A stretch of 22,552 nt of DNA, taken from JBBSTY01 sp038235385 (GTDB lineage Bacteria > Actinomycetota > Acidimicrobiia > Acidimicrobiales > Acidimicrobilacustridaceae). The stretch covers positions 1 through 22,552 of the forward strand of contig JBBSTY010000061.1 in assembly GCA_038235385.1 (NCBI GenBank), written 5' to 3'. The position numbers were made by a program, and so were the translations under genes. Under the pieces are notes generated by a model, which worked only from the letters and a program-made list of their open reading frames with translations, searched no databases and was not told where the DNA came from. Below are positions 5,404 through 12,782 of this stretch, piece after piece; position 1 is the first letter of the stretch, and every line of letters begins with the position of its first letter.

Positions 5404-7607
5404 CGGTCCCAGTGGCGGTGGAGGGCCAGATCGTCGAAGAACGACGCGGGTGACTCCGACACCCCGGGCCCGTCCGGGTCGATCCCGATCGCATCGCCGG
5501 CGGCCGGATCGGCGAGCCCGACGGTCTTGTGGTGCCGGTAGGCCTCCTGGACGAACATCGCCATGGCCTCGTCGGCAGGTGCGGCCAGGACGACGCCGTC
5601 GTACTCGACGGGATCGGTGATGTGGATCGTCCGGTCGACGGTGACGTTGCCGTCGAGCGTCCCGAAGTGAGGGCCGACGGTCACGATCTCGACGCCGAGC
5701 GGGTCGGCCGCCGCTCGCCACGCTGCCACCGTCCGCTTCGCCGTGGTGTCACCGACGAGCACGGCGACCATGCGGCCAGCGACGACGCCGGGTCGGGCCC
5801 CCGGATCCATCGAGAGCGCCGGCGACAGCACCTGCGGGTCTCGCACCGACGAGCCCGGTGCGTCCAGCCCGAGGTGGGCGGCGACGTGATCAGCCAGGTC
5901 GCGGTCGACGTTGGCCAGGTTGGCGACCATCCGGGAGCGCACCCCGGGGCTGACGCACTTGCCGAGCTCGAAGCTGAAGGCCCCCATGATGTGCTCGCGC
6001 TCGGCGTCGGTGAGCGACCGATAGAACATCGTCGCCTGCGAGTAGTGATCGTCGAAGCTCGCCGGGCGGAGCTTCACCTTCGGGCCCGCGACCTCCTGCG
6101 GCGGATGGACGTAGGCGGTGTCATCGGCCGGTGCGAACGGGCAGCCGCCACCGAGCGAGTTGGGTGTGTAGGCCGCCACCCCGACGTGCACGGCCTGCTG
6201 CATGAACCCGTCGCGGTTGTTGTCGTTGACCGGAGCGACCGGCCGGTTGACGGGGATCTGCGAGAAGTTCGGTCCACCGAGCCGGGTGAGCTGGGTGTCG
6301 AGGTAGGAGAAGAGACGGGCGTGGAGCAGCGGGTCATCGACGAACCCGATGCCGGGGACGACGTGACCGGGGTGGAACGCAACCTGCTCGGTCTCGGCGA
6401 AGTAGTTCGTGGGGTTGCGATCGAGCGTCATCACGCCGAGCACCCGCACCGGGCACAGCTCCTCGGGCACGAGCTTCGTGCTGTCGAGCAGGTCGATGCC
6501 TTCGAATCTCTGGTCGGCGGTGTCGGGCATGACCTGGACGCCGAGCTCCCACTGCGGGAGGTTGCCGCTCGCGATGCGGGCGTGGAGATCCCGGCGGTGG
6601 AAATCGGGATCGATGCCACCGAGCTTCTGGGACTCCTCCCAGACCAGGCCGTGGACCCCGGCGACGGGCTTCCAGTGCCACTTCACCAGCGAGGTCGACC
6701 CGTCGGCGGCGGTGAGTCGGAAGGTGTGCACGCCGAACCCCTCCATGGTCGCGAACGACCGGGGGATGGCTCGATCGGACATGGCCCACATCACCGTGTG
6801 GGTTGTCTCGGGCTGGAGACCGACGAAGTCCCAGAAGGTGTCGTGGGCCGACTGCGCCTGCGGGATCTCGCGGTCGGGCTCGGGCTTCACCGCGTGGACC
6901 AGGTCCGGGAACTTGAGGCCGTCCTGGATGAAGAAGACCGGGATGTTGTTGCCGACGAGGTCGAAGTTGCCCTCGTCCGTGTAGAACTTCGTCGCGAAGC
7001 CGCGGACATCCCGAGCGGTGTCGGCCGAGCCGCGCGAGCCCGCCACCGTCGAGAAGCGCACGAACATCCGGGTCGACGTCCCCTTCTTCAGGAAGCCGGC
7101 AGCACACAGGTCCGAGTTGTCGGCCGTCGCACGGAAGACGCCGTGGGCGCCTGCGCCCCGAGCGTGCACGGCGCGTTCGGGGATGCGCTCGTGGTCGAAG
7201 TGCATGATCTTCTCGCGAAGGTGGAAGTCCTCCAACAACGTCGGCCCTCGCTCGCCCACCTTCAGGGAGTTGTCGGCGTCGTCGACCCGAACGCCCTGGG
7301 CCGTGGTGAGCCGGTCACCGGTCTGCGCCCACGTCAGGTCGACACCGTCCGCTGCGGGTGCGGTGACATCGGCGCTGGTCGCACCGGCAGCGCGAGACAG
7401 CTCGGCCGCGGCGACGGCGGCCGCCTTGGGCGCGGTCCGCGGTGCCTTGGCCGGATGGGCCCGGGTGGTGGCGCTCGTCGGAACCGGCCGGTTCGGGGAC
7501 CGGGCGCCTTCACCCGCCCCCTCCGCCGACGCCCCTGTCGAGGTGCGGGATCCGCCGCCGGACTTCTTCACGACTCGTTCGGTGGCCTTCTTCTTCGGCG
7601 TTGCCAT
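5400..7607 (-). CDS. katE: Large-subunit heme catalase (HPII type) with C-terminal DJ-1/PfpI-like domain
   Basis: This 735-residue protein breaks down hydrogen peroxide to water and oxygen. Clade II catalase marks are present: the distal His in RIPERAVHARGAGAHG (about residue 148), the distal Asn in LVGNNIPVFFIQDGLKFPD, the heme-ligand Tyr in ARLFSYLDTQ, and the AFHPGHVVPGIGF stretch. After the core, residues from about 590 (GRMVAVLVGDTTAKRTV...) form the DJ-1/glutamine-amidotransferase-like domain found only in large catalases. Residues 1-75 are a Lys/Ala/Pro/Thr-rich, low-complexity tail, longer and more basic than that of E. coli HPII. ATG 7607 is preceded by GCGAGG at about 9 nt. It lies 42 bp after the PAP2 gene and overlaps the next gene by ATGA. 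Confidence 0.95.
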   Translation of the reverse strand: MATPKKKATERVVKKSGGGSRTSTGASAEGAGEGARSPNRPVPTSATTRAHPAKAPRTAPKAAAVAAAELSRAAGATSADVTAPAADGVDLTWAQTGDRLTTAQGVRVDDADNSLKVGERGPTLLEDFHLREKIMHFDHERIPERAVHARGAGAHGVFRATADNSDLCAAGFLKKGTSTRMFVRFSTVAGSRGSADTARDVRGFATKFYTDEGNFDLVGNNIPVFFIQDGLKFPDLVHAVKPEPDREIPQAQSAHDTFWDFVGLQPETTHTVMWAMSDRAIPRSFATMEGFGVHTFRLTAADGSTSLVKWHWKPVAGVHGLVWEESQKLGGIDPDFHRRDLHARIASGNLPQWELGVQVMPDTADQRFEGIDLLDSTKLVPEELCPVRVLGVMTLDRNPTNYFAETEQVAFHPGHVVPGIGFVDDPLLHARLFSYLDTQLTRLGGPNFSQIPVNRPVAPVNDNNRDGFMQQAVHVGVAAYTPNSLGGGCPFAPADDTAYVHPPQEVAGPKVKLRPASFDDHYSQATMFYRSLTDAEREHIMGAFSFELGKCVSPGVRSRMVANLANVDRDLADHVAAHLGLDAPGSSVRDPQVLSPALSMDPGARPGVVAGRMVAVLVGDTTAKRTVAAWRAAADPLGVEIVTVGPHFGTLDGNVTVDRTIHITDPVEYDGVVLAAPADEAMAMFVQEAYRHHKTVGLADPAAGDAIGIDPDGPGVSESPASFFDDLALHRHWDR

Positions 7608-7635
7608 GGAGGGTTGCCTCGCTGATCGCATCGGA

Positions 7636-7647
7636 CGGACGCGTCCG
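7636..7647. promoter_or_regulatory. Perfect 12-bp palindrome before the catalase gene
   Basis: CGGACGCGTCCG is a perfect palindrome in the 42-bp gap between the PAP2 stop and the catalase start, centred about 34 bp before the catalase ATG. The same bases can also fold as TCGGAC-loop-GTCCGA (7631-7648). It could be a repressor site, a weak terminator separating PAP2 from katE, or an RNA hairpin. Confidence 0.35.
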
Positions 7648-7649
7648 AC

Positions 7650-8345
7650 CTACCCGGGGCCACCCGGCGCAGAACGGGTGTCCTCGCGCCGGGAGCGCCG
7701 GAGCGCCCAGCGGGCGCTGGCGGCGCTGGCGGCGCCGACGGCGGCACCGGCGATGACGTCGCTGGCCCAATGCACGTCGAGCACGACACGACCGACCGCG
7801 ACGATCGCTCCCGTGAGGACGACGACGATCGCGACGAGCCGAGACGCACGCACGGAGCGCCCGGTCCGCCAGACGAGGTACGAACCGAGGGCGAGCGCGG
7901 TTGCGGCCTCGGTGTGACCGGACGGGACCGAGTAGATCTCGAGCAACCCGACCTCGATCCCGCCCGGACGGGTTCTGGCGACGAGGACCTTCGTCAGTGC
8001 GCCGGCCGCGCTCGCCACCATCACCGACGCCACGGGAAGCAGGGCCCGCTCGGCGTCGCGGGTGCGCAACCAGAGGTAGGCGGTGAGGGCGACCGCGGCC
8101 ACGGCGATGGCGATGGTCGACCCGACGGCGCCGAGGGTCTCGGCGGCGGGTCGCAGCCTGTCCAGGTGGGCCAGCGACCACGCGCGGATGGCGTCGTCGA
8201 ACGGCTGCGCGATCCCGTCGCCGGTCGGGGTGAGCAGCAACGTGCCGATGGCGACGACGGCGGCGGTGATGAGCGCGATGGCGGCCACGAGGCGAGCGCT
8301 GAGCGCCCCGATGCTGAGCTGGCGGGTCACGTCGCTCGCCGTCAC
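7650..8345 (-). CDS. PAP2-family membrane phosphatase
   Basis: This 231-residue polytopic protein has the three phosphatase motifs of the PAP2/PA-phosphatase family. They are KVLVARTRP (Lys119, Arg126-Pro127), YSVPSGHTEA (PSGH 141-144) and GRVVLDVHWASD (Arg186, His192, Asp196). Hydrophobic helices lie at about 18-39, 73-95, 101-118, 143-159 and 169-186, with a sixth near 193-210. Such enzymes remove phosphate from lipid phosphates, for example undecaprenyl pyrophosphate or phosphatidic acid, at the outer membrane face. GTG at 8345 is chosen because the first helix follows within 20 residues and the codon overlaps the stop of a small upstream frame (GTGA). A longer frame from GTG 8480 adds 45 residues without membrane or family character. 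It begins the minus-strand operon with katE. Confidence 0.88.
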   Translation of the reverse strand: MTASDVTRQLSIGALSARLVAAIALITAAVVAIGTLLLTPTGDGIAQPFDDAIRAWSLAHLDRLRPAAETLGAVGSTIAIAVAAVALTAYLWLRTRDAERALLPVASVMVASAAGALTKVLVARTRPGGIEVGLLEIYSVPSGHTEAATALALGSYLVWRTGRSVRASRLVAIVVVLTGAIVAVGRVVLDVHWASDVIAGAAVGAASAASARWALRRSRREDTRSAPGGPG

Positions 8346-8401
8346 GGCGTGAGCCCGCTCGGACGTGGCGGCGTCGACCGGGGGGAGCCGACGAGGTGCA
8401 T
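8342..8401 (-). CDS. Possible 19-codon leader peptide upstream of PAP2
   Basis: An ATG at 8401 opens a 19-residue frame (MHLVGSPRSTPPRPSGLTP) whose TGA overlaps the PAP2 GTG start as GTGA. A TACGCT hexamer (8414-8409) sits 7 nt before the ATG, where a -10 box for a leaderless transcript would be; no convincing -35 is present. Translation of this frame would deliver ribosomes to the PAP2 start, which lacks a good SD. The peptide resembles nothing I know, and chance is a real alternative. Confidence 0.25.
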   Translation of the reverse strand: MHLVGSPRSTPPRPSGLTP

Positions 8402-8487
8402 CACGGTGAGCGTACGCGTGGTGGACGGGAAGGGGACCCCGGAGCACCGGAACCCCCGACCCGCCGACCACGGCTCCCACCGGTCGC

Positions 8488-9873
8488 TCAGCGCGCCTCG
8501 ATTGCCGCCATGACCGCCGCTGCGTTGCACGTCGCCCCGCGCTCGAGATCGATGACCCGGAACGCCGCCGGCGCGCCCCCCTGGCCCACGATCGCGCCTC
8601 CGGCGCAGGACCCCGAGGCGTCCATCACCGCGAAGGGCAGAACCTCGACGGCGCTGCTCTTGGAGGTCACGATGCCGAGACCTGAAACCTTCGTCGGGGT
8701 GGCGCGGATCTGGGAGCCGACGAGCTCGAGACCGGGGACTGCCGCCAACCACGCGTCGGGGATGCCCCAGTCGTCGGTCGAGCTGCTCGGGTCGTTCTCG
8801 GTCTGGGCGATGCCCAGAAGGGAATCGCGGAACGCCTCGGCGTCGGTGATCGCCTGGAGGACCTCGGTGTCCGACGAGGACGACGTCGCCGCCGCATCCG
8901 GCACCGGTCGCGTTCCCGATGCCGAGAACTCGACATCGTCGAGTGCGATCTCGCGTGCCGCCTCGGGCTCGCCGTCCTCATCCAGGAACGCCGGCAGCTC
9001 GACGATCGCCAGGGCGAGGTTCCGGTCCTCGTCCTTCAGCGAGATCATCATCGTGCCGCCGGAGACCGGCACGCTCGAACCTTCGAAGCCGACTCTCGCC
9101 GTCGCCGTGTCGCCGGGTTCGGCCTTGCCGCCGGTGCCGAACTGGATGTCGTAGCTCTCGTTGTCCGGCGCGATCAGCTCGACCGAATCCACAACGACGA
9201 TGAGATCGGAGCCGTTCGTGACCGAGAACAGGTACTCGACGAACGCAGGATCGCCGTCGGGGTCGCGGTAGCCCGGTTCCAACGTGACCGTGATGTCGCC
9301 CACCGTCGACGGCTCGAGGCCGGACGTGTCGAGGAAGGAAGACGATGCGGCCAACGTCTTGTTGTCCCGTCGCCAATCAGCGACGAGGAGGTCGTCGCCG
9401 TCCACCTCGAACACGACGTCCGTGTAGGTCCCCGTGTCCTCGACCCCGTCCGCATCGGTGTGGGTGACGGTGACCGATCCCGTGGTGGTGACGACGCCCT
9501 TCTCGGGCTGGACGACCTCGATGGCGCTCGTGACGGTCACCGACTCGGACTTCGGCGCCGTGAGGACCGGATCCAGTCCGTTGACCGATGCCAGCAGCTC
9601 CTGGTTCCGGTAGCGAGCCGCGACCGCTCGGGTCGTCAGGTCCTCGATTGCGGCGTAGTCCAGATCCCCGTCGGCCCGGAAGAGGTCCTCGAGGACGTGG
9701 TCGGCCTTGTCCTGGAGCGCGTCGAGATCGTCGGGTACCTGCCCGACCTCGCCGGTCTCGGGTGGTCGGGCGGTCGTCGCCTCGGACGCGCTGGTCGGCG
9801 TCGGCGATGATCCGCAGGCAGTGGCGGCGAGTGCCGCACCGGTCAGGACCAGTGCGAGCAGGCGGCGGTTCAT
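8488..9873 (-). CDS. Predicted secreted lipoprotein of unknown function
   Basis: This 461-residue protein starts with a lipoprotein signal peptide: basic MNRR, a hydrophobic core LLALVLTGAALAA, and a relaxed lipobox ATAC with Cys20. A Thr/Ser/Pro-rich linker follows (SSPTPTSASEATTARPPE). A region at about 50-160 (DYAAIEDLTTRAVAARYRNQELLAS...) resembles small NTF2-like/Mce-associated folds only in outline. Next comes a beta-rich domain (about 170-320) that resembles DUF4352-type immunoglobulin-like modules (TNGSDLIVVVDSVELIAPDNESYDIQFGTGG). The C-terminus has a Cys pair (SCAGG...ATCNA) that could form a disulfide. ATG 9873 has the SD GGGAG about 8 nt upstream. It is divergent from the LuxR-type regulator, 137 bp away. 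No function is assigned. Confidence 0.8.
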   Translation of the reverse strand: MNRRLLALVLTGAALAATACGSSPTPTSASEATTARPPETGEVGQVPDDLDALQDKADHVLEDLFRADGDLDYAAIEDLTTRAVAARYRNQELLASVNGLDPVLTAPKSESVTVTSAIEVVQPEKGVVTTTGSVTVTHTDADGVEDTGTYTDVVFEVDGDDLLVADWRRDNKTLAASSSFLDTSGLEPSTVGDITVTLEPGYRDPDGDPAFVEYLFSVTNGSDLIVVVDSVELIAPDNESYDIQFGTGGKAEPGDTATARVGFEGSSVPVSGGTMMISLKDEDRNLALAIVELPAFLDEDGEPEAAREIALDDVEFSASGTRPVPDAAATSSSSDTEVLQAITDAEAFRDSLLGIAQTENDPSSSTDDWGIPDAWLAAVPGLELVGSQIRATPTKVSGLGIVTSKSSAVEVLPFAVMDASGSCAGGAIVGQGGAPAAFRVIDLERGATCNAAAVMAAIEAR

Positions 9874-9973
9874 GACTGAGCTCCCTCGTTGCTGCGCAGG
9901 ACGGTCGCCCTGGCGAACTCCCATCGTGTGGGGTCGGCGTGCGACACTGCATCCGTGGAACCACGCAATCGGT

Positions 9974-9999
9974 CTCAGGTAGAGCCGTTCGACCCTGAG
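9974..9999. repeat. Inverted repeat upstream of the LuxR-type regulator
   Basis: CTCAGG (9974-9979) and CCTGAG (9994-9999) are perfect inverted copies with a 14-bp spacer. They lie 11-36 bp before the regulator ATG in the divergent gap. They could be an operator for self-regulation or a leader hairpin; no clear promoter boxes were found nearby. Confidence 0.3.
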
Positions 10000-10010
10000 C
10001 CGAAAGGCCC

Positions 10011-12782
10011 ATGTCGCCGTTCGTGAACCGCGATGCTGAGCTGGGCCTCCTCGCGGACCACGCACGAGCGCTCGAAGCAGGGACCGGCGCCACCGTCGTG
10101 GTGTGCGGCGAACCGGGAATGGGAGCCTCGTCGTTGCTGGGGCGATGGCTCGCAGATGGCGTCGATGCCCGTGTGCTCGAGGTTCGGGGCATCGAGTCCG
10201 AATCGGAGTTGCCGTTCGCCGGGCTCGGCTCGTTGCTGCTGCCGCTCCTCGACCTGATCGACGAGCTGCCCGAACCGCAACCGGCGGCCCTGCGAGCCGC
10301 CCTCGCGCTCGGTCCGGTGACAGGTCACGACCGGTTCACCGTCTTCGTGGCAGTCACGGGTCTCTTGGGGCGTGCGGCTCGGCTCCGTCCGTTGCTCGTT
10401 GCGGTGGACGACGCCCACCACCTCGACCCGTCCAGCCTTGCGGCCGTGGCGTTCGCATCGCGACGTCTCGGACATGATGGCGTCCTCGTCGTGCTCGCCG
10501 GGAGGGCCGATGCGTTCGACGACGACTCGTTCGGTCACGCCAGCACGATCGAGTTGCGTCCCGTGGCCGACGCCCACGCGCAGATGATCCTGAACGCGGC
10601 AGCACGGGTGTCCATCCACCCGGTGGTCTCGCGTCGATTGGTCGACGCGGCCGGTGGCAACCCGGCAGCGCTCGTGGACCTCGCGGTGATGTTGGGCACG
10701 GCTGAGCTGCAGGGCACTCGTCCGCTCATGGAACCGCTTCCGGTCGGACCAACGTTCGAGGGCGCGCTGATCCGCCAGCTCGCCGACCTCCCATCGGCCA
10801 CGCGCCGAGCCATGTTGGTCATCGCCGTCGGCGACGAGGACGGCGATGACGCCGTCTTCCGCGCGCTTGCGGCAGACGGGCTCGGGATCGACCACCTGGT
10901 CCCCGCCGAGCGCTCCCGCTTCCTGGTTCTCGACGGCGGACGACATCGATTCCGCGACGAGCGGACGCGGTCAGCCGTGTACCACGCATCGTCGGCGCCG
11001 GACCGCCGTCGGGCGCACCAGGTGATGGCCGACGTCCTGGATCCCGGATCGGCCACCTGGGCCGTTCATGCGGCCGAGGCATCCGTGATCCCGGACGAGA
11101 CGATCGCTGCGGCGCTCGAACGCATGGCGGTGGATGCGGCGGCGGTGGGCGACATCGCGGTGTCCTGGCACGCGTGGGAGCGGGCTGCGAGCGTCAGTCT
11201 CCAGGGTGGTGATCGAAGTCGGAGGCTGCTCGGAGCGACCGATGCCGCGCTGCGGGTCGGGCGTCCGGACGCGGCGAGACGTCTCCTCGACGAGCTCGGA
11301 TCTGCGCGACCGGACGACCACCGAGGCGAACGAGACCTGTTGCGCGGTCGGCTCCTCGTGATCGCCGGACGACCTGATGAGGCGGCGACGCTGTTCGTCG
11401 CCCGATCCGACCAGCTCAGCGGTGACGACCCGGTCGGCGCGGCAGCGCTCCTGCTCGAGGTGGTGCCCGCCATGTTGCGCAACGGGCGCGTCGGGACCGC
11501 GGTCACGCTGGCCCGCCGCAGCTCGGACCTCCTCGCCTCCACGCCGGATGGCCCGCTGACCGCCCGAGCAGCGGTCGCTCTCGGTTCGGCACTGGTCACG
11601 ATCGGCGGTGATCGGTCCGGCCGCGAGCTCCTCGATCGATATCGGGACGTGGCCGCGCTCGAGGGGTGGGCGAACGCGGCGTCGTTCCTCGCCGACACCG
11701 CGGCTCTGGCTCTGATCCGTCTCGGCGATCACCAGCACGCCCGTGAGATCCTGAACCACCTCGCCGCTGCGATCGGCGAGGCCAGCGCGCCCTTCTCGGC
11801 CCCCAACGTGCTCGCCGTGCAGAGCTTCCTCGACTACCGCACCGGACGCCTCGCCGACGCTGCCGCGGCGGCGTCGTCCGCCGTGCAGATCGCCGACGAG
11901 ACGAACCAGCCCGGACTCGTCGCCTTTCCGCTGGGGACCCTCGCGACGGTGCAGGCCATGCGTGGCTTCGAGCAGGAGTGTCGCGATGCGTCCGTGCGTC
12001 TCGCTCGGCTGGGTCAGGGCCAGGACGGTGGCCGGGGCCACGAGCTCGTCGCTCGAGCTGCCCTCGGCCTCCTCGAGCTCGGCCTCGGCCGACCGCAGCG
12101 CGCCGTCGCCGAACTGGAACCGCTCTGGTCCGACGCCCATCGTTCTCGCCCGTCGGTGGTCATGTGGAACGCCGACTTCGCCGACGCGTTGATCCGCAGC
12201 GGCAGGCCCGACGATGCCGAGCCGGTGATCGCCGATCTCGAGGCTGCGGCGCAGCGATCTGGTGACGGCAGGGCTCGGGCCGCAGCGACTCGCCTTCGAG
12301 CGCTCGTCGGGCCGACCGAATCGCGAGATGAGCTCCTCGAGATCGCAGTGGCGGCATGTCGAGAGCTCGATCTCCCGTTCGGTCTGGCGAGATCGCTGCT
12401 CGACCTCGGGGCCGCCCAGCGCCGGTCCCGACGGCGCAAGGACGCTCGGGTCTCGCTGCGTGAGGCGCTCGCCTGCTTCGAATCCATGAGCTCGACGTCG
12501 TGGTCCAGGCTGGCGGCTGCCGAGCTGGACCGCTGCGGGGGCACCTCCCACTCGACGGTCGTCAGCGCCGATCCGCTCACGCCGCAGGAACGGCAGGTGG
12601 CCCGGTTGGTCGCCGAGGGGGCGTCGAACCGTGAGGTCGCCTCCCGGCTCTTCGTCAGCGTCCGGACGGTCGAGTCCCATCTCAGCCGGGTGTACCGAAA
12701 GATGGACCTGCGTTCGAGGACCGAGCTGGCGGGGTGGATCAGCCGGACCGACCTCGGACACCGATCGACCCCCGCTCGCTGA
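10011..12782 (+). CDS. Large ATP-binding LuxR-family transcriptional regulator (LAL type)
   Basis: This 923-residue protein has the LAL layout. An N-terminal AAA/STAND-type ATPase carries Walker A GEPGMGAS (residues 33-40) and Walker B LLVAVDDAHHLD (about 128-139). A long helical middle (about 350-830, rich in Ala/Leu repeats with RRLLDELG, ARRSSDLLA and REILNHLAAA) resembles TPR-like repeats for ligand or partner sensing. A C-terminal LuxR helix-turn-helix follows (LTPQERQVARLVAEGASNRE, then VASRLFVSVRTVESHLSRVY). Such proteins activate transcription when ligand and ATP are bound. ATG 10011 follows GAAAGG at short spacing. It is divergent from the lipoprotein gene, a plausible target. Its last 44 bp overlap the convergent DUF2254 gene. 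Confidence 0.92.
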   Translation: MSPFVNRDAELGLLADHARALEAGTGATVVVCGEPGMGASSLLGRWLADGVDARVLEVRGIESESELPFAGLGSLLLPLLDLIDELPEPQPAALRAALALGPVTGHDRFTVFVAVTGLLGRAARLRPLLVAVDDAHHLDPSSLAAVAFASRRLGHDGVLVVLAGRADAFDDDSFGHASTIELRPVADAHAQMILNAAARVSIHPVVSRRLVDAAGGNPAALVDLAVMLGTAELQGTRPLMEPLPVGPTFEGALIRQLADLPSATRRAMLVIAVGDEDGDDAVFRALAADGLGIDHLVPAERSRFLVLDGGRHRFRDERTRSAVYHASSAPDRRRAHQVMADVLDPGSATWAVHAAEASVIPDETIAAALERMAVDAAAVGDIAVSWHAWERAASVSLQGGDRSRRLLGATDAALRVGRPDAARRLLDELGSARPDDHRGERDLLRGRLLVIAGRPDEAATLFVARSDQLSGDDPVGAAALLLEVVPAMLRNGRVGTAVTLARRSSDLLASTPDGPLTARAAVALGSALVTIGGDRSGRELLDRYRDVAALEGWANAASFLADTAALALIRLGDHQHAREILNHLAAAIGEASAPFSAPNVLAVQSFLDYRTGRLADAAAAASSAVQIADETNQPGLVAFPLGTLATVQAMRGFEQECRDASVRLARLGQGQDGGRGHELVARAALGLLELGLGRPQRAVAELEPLWSDAHRSRPSVVMWNADFADALIRSGRPDDAEPVIADLEAAAQRSGDGRARAAATRLRALVGPTESRDELLEIAVAACRELDLPFGLARSLLDLGAAQRRSRRRKDARVSLREALACFESMSSTSWSRLAAAELDRCGGTSHSTVVSADPLTPQERQVARLVAEGASNREVASRLFVSVRTVESHLSRVYRKMDLRSRTELAGWISRTDLGHRSTPAR

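Noticed and set aside
5529..7625. 698-codon plus-strand frame opposite the catalase gene
   Set aside because: It mirrors the catalase codons (Arg, Val, Asp-rich, no motifs); the minus-strand catalase is unmistakable.
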